Part shown: one piece after another, positions 1 to 6,909 of the stretch
How the letters are laid out: the number at the start of each line of letters is the position of its first letter
Position numbering within the stretch: position 1 is the stretch's first letter
Source: Clostridiaceae bacterium
GTDB taxonomy: Bacteria > Bacillota > Clostridia > Oscillospirales > Acutalibacteraceae
Reading direction: 5' to 3'
DNA: 23,663 nucleotides
Assembly (NCBI GenBank): GCA_904501705.1
Contig: CAJGCA010000022.1
Span: 1 to 23,663 of the forward strand
Notes under the pieces: generated by a model
Told to the model about the DNA's origin: nothing
Seen by the model: the letters and a program-made list of their open reading frames with translations, nothing else
Database searches by the model: none
Made by a program: the position numbers and the translations under genes

Positions 1-50
1 TTCCCCACAATGAAACCTTTGGACTAATTTAAAACGCAATTTATATAACA

Positions 51-85
51 AAAAACTCTCTGCTGAATTTCAGCAGAGAGTTTTT
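51..85 (-). terminator. Rho-independent terminator of the RHH gene
   Basis: Perfect 17-bp inverted repeat (51-67 with 69-85) whose stem contains CTCTCTGCTGAA. It is flanked by A and T runs and lies directly beyond the stop codon of the minus-strand gene at 88-288. The symmetry means it could work in both directions. Confidence 0.85.
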
Positions 86-87
86 GC

Positions 88-288
88 TTATTTACGGGTA
101 GGTTTTACATTTGAGTCGGGATTAATATTGCCATCAATAGCGCCGTTGGTGTCCTCAAATGCTTTAATGTTCTCTCTTATTAAAACGAGCACCTGACTAT
201 TTACACTTCTTCCTTCATGATCAGCAATGTATGCGATCTTATTCAACATTTCCTCTTCAATTCTAATAGAAACACTTTTGATAGCCAT
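88..288 (-). CDS. Small ribbon-helix-helix (Arc/CopG-like) DNA-binding protein
   Basis: 66-residue protein. The N-terminal strand SVSIRIEEEMLNKIAYIADH, followed by the turn around GRSVNSQV and a helix to about residue 43, fits the ribbon-helix-helix fold, which dimerises and inserts a two-stranded sheet in the major groove. The C-terminal 20 residues are polar and probably disordered. The start follows a GAGGTGG ribosome site 5-6 nt upstream. A perfect palindrome (304-322) just upstream is a plausible self-operator. No toxin partner lies next to it, so an antitoxin role is not supported; it may be a regulator left from a plasmid or conjugative element. Fold assignment is fairly sure, function is not. 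Confidence 0.75.
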   Translation of the reverse strand: MAIKSVSIRIEEEMLNKIAYIADHEGRSVNSQVLVLIRENIKAFEDTNGAIDGNINPDSNVKPTRK

Positions 289-303
289 AAATCCACCTCA
301 TAC

Positions 304-322
304 TAAATATATTGTATATTTA
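304..322. promoter_or_regulatory. Palindromic putative operator upstream of the RHH gene
   Basis: TAAATATA-TTG-TATATTTA: perfect 8-bp arms with a 3-nt centre, 16 bp upstream of the start codon of the ribbon-helix-helix gene. Such proteins commonly repress their own promoter through short palindromes. Binding here is inferred from position and symmetry only, and AT-rich palindromes arise easily by chance. Confidence 0.4.
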
Positions 323-373
323 TTTTAGATGTATTATGTGTTAAATGCTCAAAGCAGAGCTTTTATATGCTGT

Positions 374-607
374 TTAATCTTCCTCGAGCAGTTTAGAAGG
401 AGATACTTTTAATACTTGTGCAATTTTAAATAACGTTTCCAAAGAAACACCGCGCACTGTGCCGGGGCCTTCTACTTGACCCACAAAATTAAGGCTTTTA
501 TCAATCAGCTCGGCAAAAACTTCTTGAGTGTAACCTGCTTTTTTGCGATAATAAGCAATCTTCAAACCCAAAGTAATATATTTTTCGGAAAATTCCGTTT
601 TCATCAT
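374..607 (-). CDS. XRE-family helix-turn-helix repressor (Cro/CI type)
   Basis: 77 residues, almost entirely one HTH_3 domain: LGLKIAYYRKKAGYTQEVFAELIDKS followed by LNFVGQVE and SLETLFKIAQVLKVSPSKLL, the classic five-helix Cro/CI layout. There is no sensor or protease domain, so it is likely a simple autoregulated repressor. Two adjacent ATGs (607 and 604) follow a GGGAGG ribosome site; the second has the better spacing (about 7 nt). The gene faces away from the DUF1273 gene at 741, and the intervening DNA carries 21-bp direct repeats, its probable binding sites. AT-rich composition matches the left-end accessory patch. Confidence 0.85.
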   Translation of the reverse strand: MMKTEFSEKYITLGLKIAYYRKKAGYTQEVFAELIDKSLNFVGQVEGPGTVRGVSLETLFKIAQVLKVSPSKLLEED

Positions 608-644
608 TTCGCCTCCCTTATAATGAATAGTTTATAAGGAAATA

Positions 645-728
645 AAGTAAATTATAACTTTGTACAAGTAAATGATTATTTACTACAAATAAATATTATT
701 GTATAATAAGTGAAAGATTATTTACTTG
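645..728. repeat. Array of 21-bp direct repeats over the divergent control region
   Basis: Four consecutive 21-bp units start at 645, 666, 687 and 708. Units 1, 2 and 4 begin AAGTAAAT or AAGTGAAA; units 2 and 4 match at 17 of 21 positions and units 1 and 2 at 16 of 21. Unit 3 is degenerate (12 of 21 with unit 2) and contains the -10 box TATAAT. Unit 2 is also an inverted repeat, AGTAAAT-GATT-ATTTACT (667-684). The 21-bp period is two helical turns, so bound proteins would line up on one face. Likely an operator array for the adjacent XRE protein; an iteron-like origin is a less likely alternative. Confidence 0.6.
679..707 (+). promoter_or_regulatory. Sigma-A promoter of the DUF1273 gene
   Basis: TTTACT (679-684), a 17-bp spacer and TATAAT (702-707). 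The -35 box overlaps the right arm of repeat unit 2, and the expected start lies inside repeat unit 4, so repressor binding there would block transcription. Confidence 0.6.
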
Positions 729-740
729 AGGTGAAACAAA

Positions 741-1217
741 ATGTTAGAAAATACTTGTTGCTTTTTTGGTCATCGAACAATAAACGAAACCGAGAAATTG
801 AAATGGCAATTAAAAGAGATTATCGAAAAATTAATCGTGGAGGAATACGTAGACACCTTTCTGCTTGGGAGCAAAAGCCGTTTTAACAGTCTTTGCCTGG
901 AACTTGTAACGGCAATCAAGCAGCGTTATCCGCTCATAAAGCGTGTTTACGTGCGAGCGGAGTTCCCTGTCATTGACGATGATTACAAGGCGTATTTGTT
1001 GGAAATTTATGAGGATACCTATTACCCCGAGAGGGTGTTCGGCGCCGGCAAAGTCGCCTACGTCGAGCGTAACTACGAAATGATAGACAGAAGCCGTTTT
1101 TGCGTTGTATACTACGATGAATGCCATGCGCCGACCATCCGTAAAAGCGGCACAAAGATTGCGCTGGACTATGCGATAAAGCAAGGAAAATGTATAATTA
1201 AACTGCCTGTGCAATAA
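741..1217 (+). CDS. SLOG-family DUF1273 (YpsA-like) protein
   Basis: 158 residues. The opening CCFFGHR matches the diagnostic start of the DUF1273/YpsA group of the SLOG (Rossmann-like, nucleotide-binding) superfamily. The segment FLLGSKSRFNSLCLELVTAIK resembles the second strand-loop-helix, and the C-terminal SGTKIALDYAIKQGKCIIKL is the conserved final strand-helix-strand. SLOG proteins are thought to bind or process nucleotides or NAD-derived ligands; the substrate of this one is unknown. It starts after a GAGGTGA ribosome site and is transcribed away from the XRE gene through a shared repeat-bearing region. Clostridial chromosomes and conjugative elements often carry such genes, so cargo status is plausible but not shown. 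Confidence 0.85.
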   Translation: MLENTCCFFGHRTINETEKLKWQLKEIIEKLIVEEYVDTFLLGSKSRFNSLCLELVTAIKQRYPLIKRVYVRAEFPVIDDDYKAYLLEIYEDTYYPERVFGAGKVAYVERNYEMIDRSRFCVVYYDECHAPTIRKSGTKIALDYAIKQGKCIIKLPVQ

Positions 1218-1247
1218 AAGAAAATATGTGAAAAAAGGCTGTTTATA

Positions 1248-1276
1248 TTGCCAAACCGTGGATGTTATGCTAAAAT
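1248..1276 (+). promoter_or_regulatory. Sigma-A promoter of the PspC gene
   Basis: TTGCCA (1248-1253), exact 17-bp spacer, TAAAAT (1271-1276). It lies 40 bp ahead of the PspC-domain start codon and beyond the stop of the DUF1273 gene. Confidence 0.6.
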
Positions 1277-1315
1277 AATTGTAGCAACAAAAATATGTAC
1301 GATGGGGTGAACATA

Positions 1316-1507
1316 ATGGAAAAGAAATTATATAAGTCCAATAGCGATAAAAAGTTGGACGGCGTTTGCGCAGGTATCGGAGAGTATTTTGGCATTGACC
1401 CGACACTGGTTCGCTTGGCGTGGGTTTTCATAACCTTGTTTGCCGGTGCAGGGCTGCTTGCCTACATCATCGCAGCGCTCGTCATTCCACGTAAACCCGA
1501 GATGTAA
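1316..1507 (+). CDS. PspC-domain small membrane protein
   Basis: 63 residues covering one PspC domain: KKLYKSNSDKKLDGVCAGIG, then EYFGIDPTLVRLAWVF, then a hydrophobic segment at about residues 35-56 ending VIPRKPEM. In the phage-shock family PspC senses envelope stress; single-domain forms are common in Firmicutes with no psp operon, and their role there is not settled. An in-frame ATG at 1295 would add seven residues, but GGGGTG at 1304-1309 sits at ribosome-site distance from 1316, which also gives the family's usual N-terminus. Its own promoter lies upstream and a terminator follows, so it is probably monocistronic. Confidence 0.9.
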   Translation: MEKKLYKSNSDKKLDGVCAGIGEYFGIDPTLVRLAWVFITLFAGAGLLAYIIAALVIPRKPEM

Positions 1508-1516
1508 ATAAACCAT

Positions 1517-1556
1517 AAAAAATCCTGCTAATGCTTGCACATTGGCAGGATTTTTG
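1517..1556 (+). terminator. Terminator after the PspC gene, overlapping the next promoter
   Basis: AAAAATCCTGC pairs with GCAGGATTTTT, extended inward by TAATG/CATTG, around the loop CTTGCA, with a T run on the right. The loop and right arm also contain the promoter elements of the next gene. Confidence 0.85.
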
Positions 1557-1563
1557 TTACAAT
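1535..1563 (+). promoter_or_regulatory. Promoter nested in the terminator, upstream of the 235-aa gene
   Basis: TTGCAC (1535-1540) lies in the loop of the terminator hairpin. A 17-bp spacer formed by its right arm leads to TACAAT (1558-1563). The start codon of the next gene follows at 1596. Confidence 0.6.
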
Positions 1564-1595
1564 ACTAGTAATTATGGAAAGAAAGGCGATGACCT

Positions 1596-2303
1596 ATGGC
1601 GCGAGAACGATATTTGCGGGGAATCAGCGAGGAAGAGCTGCGTCCCGACCCGAAACCGATCGAGCAGCCGTGGACTCCCAAGTCGTGGCTTGAGAACTTC
1701 TGGTATCATCACAAAGTCGGAATTCTGATCGGCGGATTTACGCTTATTGCCCTGGTTATCCTCATCGTGCAGACGGCAACGCGGGAGCGTCCCGACTACA
1801 CCGCTGTGCTGGTGACTGAAAACGCGCTGCTATCCGAGGAGGTCGCCTATCTCGAGCAGGTGCTCGCACAGTACGGTGAGGACGTCAACGGCGACGGTGA
1901 GATCGTCGTGCAGATCAACAATCTGTTCCTCGGCGGCAAGCAATATGCCAATCAAGACGCAAATGCGCAGTCGTTACAGATGCAGCTCATCACCGGTGAC
2001 ACGCTCTTGTATCTTTACGAGCCCGCCTATGAGGAGCGGCTGACCGCTGTCGGGCGGGATAATGCCCACTGCTTTTTGACGGAATTGTCGCTTTCTGCCA
2101 AGGGCATGTGCGACAACAAGCTTAGCTGGAACTGGGCGGGGCACACCCGCCGTGAGCAGGATGTAATTCTCGTGAACTTCCCGAAGGAGCTGTGCTTCGG
2201 TGTGCGTTATGCGGTGCCGGACGATGAGAAGAGCGCGCAGGAATACGCGCAGATCATCAAACTGCTTGAAGCGTTTGCAACAGAACAGCCGACCGCGCAA
2301 TAA
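1596..2303 (+). CDS. Single-TM membrane-anchored protein of unknown function
   Basis: 235 residues; I do not recognise the family. The N-terminal 40 residues are charged and proline-rich and presumably cytoplasmic. One hydrophobic helix follows (about residues 41-59, VGILIGGFTLIALVILIVQ). The remaining 175 residues would be extracellular: acidic, with a DVNGDGE stretch at about 95-101 that resembles a dockerin or EF-hand calcium loop, though a single short match is weak. There is no lipobox. The start at 1596 has GAAAGG about 10 nt upstream. It may be cotranscribed with asnB, which begins 52 bp downstream with no clear terminator between. Membrane topology is well supported, function is open. 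Confidence 0.7.
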   Translation: MARERYLRGISEEELRPDPKPIEQPWTPKSWLENFWYHHKVGILIGGFTLIALVILIVQTATRERPDYTAVLVTENALLSEEVAYLEQVLAQYGEDVNGDGEIVVQINNLFLGGKQYANQDANAQSLQMQLITGDTLLYLYEPAYEERLTAVGRDNAHCFLTELSLSAKGMCDNKLSWNWAGHTRREQDVILVNFPKELCFGVRYAVPDDEKSAQEYAQIIKLLEAFATEQPTAQ

Positions 2304-2355
2304 CGGCGGCGTTTCGGCTATACTAAGGTGATACGAATTAAAGGAGAATTTGGTT

Positions 2356-4188
2356 ATGTGCGGATTTTGTGGCTTCACCGGCGAGATCGTCGATCGGGAA
2401 AGATATCTGCGTGAGATGACCGAGCGCATCACCCATCGCGGTCCCGACTCAGACGGCTATTATCTCGATGATTGCATTGCGATGGGCTTTCGCCGTCTGA
2501 GCATCATCGACCTCGAGGCGGCATCCCAGCCGCTGTATAACGAGGACAAGTCCCTTGTCTTGATGTTCAACGGAGAGATCTATAACTATCGCGAGCTGCG
2601 CGAGGAGCTGATCGCGGTGGGGCATACCTTTGCGACCGCGGGCGACGGCGAGGCCCTGCTCCACGGCTATGAGCAGTGGGGGGTGGAGCTGCTTCCCCGC
2701 TTGCGCGGTATGTTCGCGTTCGCGATCTGGAACACCATCGAGCAGAGTCTGTTTATTGCACGCGACTATTTCGGCATTAAGCCCATGCATTACGCGCTTC
2801 TCGACGACGGGCGTTTGGTATACGGCTCGGAGATCAAGTCTATTTTGGCGCATCCCGACGTGGTTAAAGCATTTAACCCCGCCGCGTTGGACAAGTATCT
2901 GTCTTTCCAGTATTCGGTGCCCACCGAGACCTTCTTTGCGGGCATCGACTGCCTGCCGCCCGCACATTATCTGGTGTATAAGGACGGCGAGGTGACCGTC
3001 ACGCGCTATTGGGATGCGCAGTTCGCTCCCGAGGAGGATATGACCCTCGAACAAGCGGTGGATGCGATCGACGAGGCGTTCACCGACTCGGTCGCGGCGC
3101 ACCGCATCAGCGATGTCGAGGTCGGTTGCTTCCTGTCTAGCGGCGTGGACTCGAGCTTTGTCGCGTCGTATTTCGGTGGGCAAAAAGCGTTCACCGTTGG
3201 CTTTGATAACGGTCAGCATTATAATGAAAGCAGCTATGCCGCGGAGCTCGCGAAAGAGGTCGGCATCGAGCATCATGTGCATCTGATCGGTGAGCAGGAG
3301 TATTGGGACAGCCTGCCGCAGGTGCAGTACTATCTCGACCAGCCGCTCGCCGACCCCGCGTGCGTCGCGCTGTATTTTGTGTCCAAGCTCGCCGCTGAGC
3401 ACGTCAAGGTGGTGTTGTCGGGCGAGGGCGCGGACGAACTGTTCGGCGGCTACCGCATCTATCACGAGCCGTATTCCTTGCGCGGGTATCAGCGTCTGCC
3501 GCGGTTTTTGCGTAAGGCGGCCGCTGCACTCGTGAGTGTCGTGCCGTTTGATTTTAAGGGAAAATCCTTCCTCATCCGCGGTTCCAAGACGCTGGAGGAA
3601 CGCTTTATCGGCAATGCCAATATGTTCTCGCAGAAAGAAAAGGCTCGTCTGCTCAGGGACATCCCCGCGACCTCCCCGATGGATTACACCCGCGAGTATT
3701 ACGCCCGCTGTGAGGGGCAGGACGACGTCACCCGTATGCAGTATTTGGACATTAACCGCTGGATGGTGGGGGATATTCTGCTGAAAGCCGACCGTATGAG
3801 TATGGCGCATTCGCTGGAATTGCGCGTGCCCTTCCTCGACAAGAAGGTGTTCGAGGTCGCCGCGCGTATTCCCGTCAAGCACCGCATCGGCGGCGGTACG
3901 ACCAAGTACGCGATGCGCCTTGCCGCGATGCGGCATATCCCCGAGTCGGCGGCGAGCAAGCCGAAGCTCGGCTTCCCCGTGCCGATCCGCGTGTGGCTGC
4001 GGCAGGAGACCTACTATAACCGCGTCAAAGAGGCGTTCCTCTCCGACGCGGCAAAGCAGTATTTTAACACCGACTATCTCGTCGGTGTGCTGGATGAGCA
4101 CTACCGTGGCAAGCGGGATAATTCCCGTAAGATCTGGACGGTGTATATGTTCCTCGTGTGGTACGGCGTGTACTTCGGTGAGGAATAA
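2356..4188 (+). CDS. asnB: Asparagine synthetase, glutamine-hydrolysing
   Basis: 610 residues, the usual AsnB length. It makes asparagine from aspartate, glutamine and ATP. The class II glutaminase domain starts MCGFCGFTG, where Cys2 becomes the N-terminal nucleophile; FRRLSIID, FNGEIYNYREL and GDGEALLHGYEQWG line the glutamine site. The synthetase domain has the pyrophosphate loop SSGVDSS at about 261-267 and LSGEGADELFGGY further on. A TTG six bases earlier would put two residues before Met-Cys and destroy the nucleophile position, so 2356 is the start; AAGGAG lies at 2341-2346. All catalytic motifs are present. Clostridia often carry several AsnB paralogues, so a tailoring role cannot be excluded, but nothing nearby suggests one. 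Confidence 0.95.
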   Translation: MCGFCGFTGEIVDRERYLREMTERITHRGPDSDGYYLDDCIAMGFRRLSIIDLEAASQPLYNEDKSLVLMFNGEIYNYRELREELIAVGHTFATAGDGEALLHGYEQWGVELLPRLRGMFAFAIWNTIEQSLFIARDYFGIKPMHYALLDDGRLVYGSEIKSILAHPDVVKAFNPAALDKYLSFQYSVPTETFFAGIDCLPPAHYLVYKDGEVTVTRYWDAQFAPEEDMTLEQAVDAIDEAFTDSVAAHRISDVEVGCFLSSGVDSSFVASYFGGQKAFTVGFDNGQHYNESSYAAELAKEVGIEHHVHLIGEQEYWDSLPQVQYYLDQPLADPACVALYFVSKLAAEHVKVVLSGEGADELFGGYRIYHEPYSLRGYQRLPRFLRKAAAALVSVVPFDFKGKSFLIRGSKTLEERFIGNANMFSQKEKARLLRDIPATSPMDYTREYYARCEGQDDVTRMQYLDINRWMVGDILLKADRMSMAHSLELRVPFLDKKVFEVAARIPVKHRIGGGTTKYAMRLAAMRHIPESAASKPKLGFPVPIRVWLRQETYYNRVKEAFLSDAAKQYFNTDYLVGVLDEHYRGKRDNSRKIWTVYMFLVWYGVYFGEE

Positions 4189-4240
4189 GACACATCCCTA
4201 AAGCATACATTCCAGTAGGAAAGAATGTGGAGGGGAGCGT

Positions 4241-4711
4241 ATGTTTGTTTTATCCATGAAGACCACCCGCCCGCGGCTGATCGCGGTGTGCGCGGTGATG
4301 GCACTGTTGCTGGTGACGACGGTATCGCTGTCGGGGCAGAGCGCGGCGGTGGCGACCGCCGCTCCCGTGGCGACGGACGATGCCGCGCGACAACAGTTTC
4401 TCAAAGATCTCGGCTATGAAGTCATAGCCGACAAGAGTGAGGTGCGGGAGATCCTCATTCCTGCCGAGAGTGATCCCGCCTTTGCGGCGTATAATGCGCT
4501 GCAAAAAGAGGCGGGAAACGATCTGACCGACTACAGCGGCAAGCGGGTCAAGTGCTGGACCTATACGGTGACGAATTACCCGGGTGAGGAGTCCGTGCTG
4601 GCACATTTGTATATTTATAAAGATAAAATTATTGGCGGGGATATTTCGTCCACCGCGCAGGATGGGTTCAGCCATGGGCTGAAATCCTTGTCGATGCGTG
4701 ATGCTGCGTAA
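4241..4711 (+). CDS. Secreted or membrane-anchored DUF4830 protein
   Basis: 156 residues. A basic start and hydrophobic stretch (about residues 10-33) form a signal peptide or anchor, followed by an Ala/Thr-rich linker. The rest has the DUF4830 pattern: QQFLKDLGYEV, then VREILIPAESDPAFAAYNAL, then YSGKRVKCWTYTVTNYPG, and finally LYIYKDKIIGGDISS with DGFSHGL near the end. The family is found in Clostridia and has no established function. GGAGGGGA sits 5-6 nt before the ATG at 4241; an in-frame ATG at 4256 would also keep the signal peptide. It lies between asnB and the pseudouridine synthase with short gaps and may be cotranscribed with them. Confidence 0.8.
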   Translation: MFVLSMKTTRPRLIAVCAVMALLLVTTVSLSGQSAAVATAAPVATDDAARQQFLKDLGYEVIADKSEVREILIPAESDPAFAAYNALQKEAGNDLTDYSGKRVKCWTYTVTNYPGEESVLAHLYIYKDKIIGGDISSTAQDGFSHGLKSLSMRDAA

Positions 4712-4734
4712 TATCTCCGTCGGGAGAATGGCAC

Positions 4735-5454
4735 ATGATGGAACGATTGGATAAGATCCTCTGCTCGCAGGGGACGCTTACCCGCAGTGAGGGGGGGCGG
4801 CTCGTGCGGGGAGGACGGGTAACGGTGGACGGCGTCGTCTGCCGCGATCCCGCCAAAAAACTCGATCCCGAAAAACAGGCTATCACCCTAGACGGGCGGG
4901 CGCTTGGCTATGCCCGTCACGTCTACCTGATGCTTAATAAGCCCGTGGGCATTTTGTGCGTGTCGCGCGATCCCAAGGTGCGTACGGTGGTGGACCTGCT
5001 GCCGGAGGAATATCGGCGGCGCGGGCTGTTTCCCGCGGGTCGGCTGGATAAGGATACGCACGGCTTGGTGCTCATCACCGACGACGGGGATTTTGCCCAC
5101 AATCTGCTTTCTCCGCGCCACCACGTGCCGAAGCGGTATTGCGCACGGCTGGACAAGCCGCTGAGCGACGCGGCGGCACAGGCATTTCGCGCCGGTCCCA
5201 CGCTCGAGGACGGCACCAAATGTCTACCCGCGCAGGTGACGGTACTCGAAGAGGGGGAGGAGCCGCTCGTCGAGGTGGTCATTTATGAGGGGAAGTTCCA
5301 TCAGATCAAGCGGATGTTCGCCGCGGTCGGCAGTCACGTCATTTGGCTCAAGCGTTATGCCATGGGTGGGCTGGAATTGGACGAAAGTCTGCCGGAAGGG
5401 GCGTGCCGACCGCTCACAGAGTCGGAAAAAGAGTGCATTTTGCCCAAAAAATAA
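4735..5454 (+). CDS. rsuA: RsuA/RluB-family rRNA pseudouridine synthase
   Basis: 239 residues. An N-terminal S4 RNA-binding domain (MERLDKILCSQGTLTRSEGGRLV, then GRVTVDGVVCRDPAKKL) precedes the pseudouridine synthase domain. NKPVGILCVSRD and AGRLDKDTHGLVLITDDG carry the catalytic aspartate at about residue 105, and FHQIKRMFAAVGSHV is a hallmark of the RsuA branch. RsuA modifies the 16S rRNA 530-loop uridine in E. coli; the target here is inferred and could instead be 23S, as for RluB. Two adjacent ATGs (4735, 4738) follow GGGAG; the first has 8-nt spacing. It begins 23 bp after the DUF4830 gene. Confidence 0.9.
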   Translation: MMERLDKILCSQGTLTRSEGGRLVRGGRVTVDGVVCRDPAKKLDPEKQAITLDGRALGYARHVYLMLNKPVGILCVSRDPKVRTVVDLLPEEYRRRGLFPAGRLDKDTHGLVLITDDGDFAHNLLSPRHHVPKRYCARLDKPLSDAAAQAFRAGPTLEDGTKCLPAQVTVLEEGEEPLVEVVIYEGKFHQIKRMFAAVGSHVIWLKRYAMGGLELDESLPEGACRPLTESEKECILPKK

Positions 5455-5551
5455 CAGTGAAATTTTACACCCTATCCGCACCATATAAAAATCGACTAAT
5501 CATTTAGGAAAAAGTTTGTCTATTTTAGGTATGGCTATTCGACGAAAAGAA

Positions 5552-5560
5552 TGGTATAGT
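5552..5560 (+). promoter_or_regulatory. Extended -10 promoter of the sugar ABC ATPase gene
   Basis: TGG followed by TATAGT is an extended -10 element; no good -35 box is present at 17 bp. It lies in the 158-bp gap after rsuA, about 53 bp before the ATPase start codon. Confidence 0.45.
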
Positions 5561-5612
5561 ATAAGCGAACAATGGGGCTTTGGAAATAAGTCTCTGTATG
5601 GAGGTTAAGAAA

Positions 5613-6755
5613 ATGGCAAGTTTGTCTCTTAAGCACATCTACAAGAAGTATGCCGGCGGCGTTGTCGCTGTCTCGGACTTCAATCTGGAAATCAAGGACA
5701 AGGAATTCATCATCATGGTCGGTCCTTCCGGCTGCGGTAAGTCCACCACCCTGCGTATGATCGCGGGTCTGGAGGAGATCTCTGCGGGTGAACTGTACAT
5801 CGGCGACCGTCTGGTCAACGACGTGGCCCCCAAGGATCGCGACATCGCGATGGTGTTCCAGAACTACGCTCTGTATCCTCATATGTCCGTGTTTGACAAC
5901 ATGGCGTTTGGTCTGAAGCTGCGCAAGACTCCCAAGGAGGAGATCAAGCGCCGCGTGGAGGAGGCTGCCCGCATCCTCGACATCGCTCACCTGCTGGATC
6001 GTAAGCCGAAGGCTCTGTCCGGTGGTCAGCGTCAGCGTGTGGCTTTGGGTCGTGCGATCGTTCGTGAACCCAAGGTCTTCCTTCTCGACGAGCCGTTGTC
6101 CAACTTGGATGCTAAACTGCGTGCGCAGATGCGTACCGAGCTGTCCAAGTTGCACCAGAAGCTGGGCACCACCTTCATTTACGTTACCCACGACCAGACA
6201 GAGGCTATGACCATGGCTGATCGTATCGTTGTTATGAAGGACGGCGTCATTCAGCAGGTCGACACGCCTCAGCATCTGTACGATATCCCCTGCAACATGT
6301 TCGTTGCGGGCTTCATCGGCAGCCCCCAGATGAACTTCATCGAGTCCGTCATCCTCAAAGAGGGCGACACCTACTATGTTGAGTTCGGCTCTGAGGATAC
6401 CAAGACCACCAACGGTGTCAAGTACCGCATCCCGCTGCCGGCCGCGAAGGTCGAGGGCAAGAACCTCGACGAGTACGTCGGTAAGGAAGTCATTATGGGT
6501 ATCCGTCCTGAGGATGTCCATGACGAACCCCGTCTGCTGAAGGAGTTCGCGGACTGCAAGATCAACGCGAACGTCGAAGTCACCGAAATGATGGGTGCCG
6601 AGACCTTCCTGTACGTTAACTGTGAGGGCTACAACTTCACCGCTCGCGTGGAGCCCACCACCACCGCTCGCCCCGGCGACACCATCGAGATGGTTCTGGA
6701 GAACACCAAGATTCATCTGTTTGACAAGGACACCGAGCGTACCATCTGCAACTAA
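5613..6755 (+). CDS. ugpC: Sugar ABC importer ATPase (MsmK/UgpC type)
   Basis: 380 residues, full length for the MalK/MsmX/UgpC group. Walker A GPSGCGKST at 37-45, Q-loop VFQNYALYP, signature LSGGQRQ at 135-141, Walker B VFLLDEP at 155-161 and the H-loop His at 193 are all intact; a C-terminal regulatory OB (TOBE) region with GIRPEDVH follows. No permease or binding-protein genes are adjacent, which fits the known use of one shared MsmX/MsmK ATPase by several carbohydrate importers in Firmicutes. The start at 5613 has GGAGG 8 nt upstream; earlier non-ATG codons lack this. Codon choice is noticeably more uniform than in neighbours (repeated CTG, GTC, AAG), suggesting high expression. Confidence 0.95.
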   Translation: MASLSLKHIYKKYAGGVVAVSDFNLEIKDKEFIIMVGPSGCGKSTTLRMIAGLEEISAGELYIGDRLVNDVAPKDRDIAMVFQNYALYPHMSVFDNMAFGLKLRKTPKEEIKRRVEEAARILDIAHLLDRKPKALSGGQRQRVALGRAIVREPKVFLLDEPLSNLDAKLRAQMRTELSKLHQKLGTTFIYVTHDQTEAMTMADRIVVMKDGVIQQVDTPQHLYDIPCNMFVAGFIGSPQMNFIESVILKEGDTYYVEFGSEDTKTTNGVKYRIPLPAAKVEGKNLDEYVGKEVIMGIRPEDVHDEPRLLKEFADCKINANVEVTEMMGAETFLYVNCEGYNFTARVEPTTTARPGDTIEMVLENTKIHLFDKDTERTICN

Positions 6756-6765
6756 TTGCATCATT

Positions 6766-6800
6766 AAAGCCCGACGGCATCAGCCGTCGGGCTTTTTCTT
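6766..6800 (+). terminator. Rho-independent terminator of the sugar ABC ATPase gene
   Basis: AAAGCCCGACGGC (6766-6778) pairs perfectly with 6783-6795 around loop ATCA, followed by a T-rich tail. It ends the ATPase transcript, so the next gene is independent. Confidence 0.92.
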
Positions 6801-6874
6801 TGCCAAAAACGGCAAGTTTTACGAGAAAAATTGTCTATTTTTATAAAAAAAGATAACTTTTTATGCTTTTCGCC

Positions 6875-6903
6875 TTGCAAAAAAGCAAAAGATTGTGTAA
6901 AAT
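6875..6903 (+). promoter_or_regulatory. Sigma-A promoter of the PucR/CdaR-type regulator
   Basis: TTGCAA (6875-6880), exact 17-bp A-rich spacer, TAAAAT (6898-6903). Transcription would start near 6910, giving an untranslated leader of about 225 nt. Confidence 0.65.
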
Positions 6904-6909
6904 AGGAAT

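Noticed and set aside
88..607. Toxin-antitoxin module made of the RHH and XRE genes
   Set aside because: Both are DNA-binding proteins, separated by 85 bp with regulatory DNA between, and no toxin-like partner is present.
645..728. Iteron-type replication origin
   Set aside because: The repeats have iteron-like size, but no Rep gene or DnaA boxes are visible and they coincide with promoter elements; an operator array is simpler.
2296..2324. Separate promoter for asnB (TATACT at 2319-2324)
   Set aside because: No acceptable -35 box at normal spacing and no extended -10; cotranscription with the upstream gene is as likely.
2449..4101. 550-codon open frame antisense to asnB
   Set aside because: A shadow of a clearly functional, motif-complete GC-rich gene; no plausible domain and no independent ribosome site.
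4210..4232. ACATTC...GAATGT inverted repeat after asnB as a terminator
   Set aside because: Only six base pairs, no T run, and it overlaps the ribosome site of the next gene.
5535..6764. 409-codon open frame antisense to the sugar ABC ATPase
   Set aside because: Product of the biased codon usage of the sense gene; the composition (many Leu/Val/Asp/His) is typical of a reverse-frame artefact.
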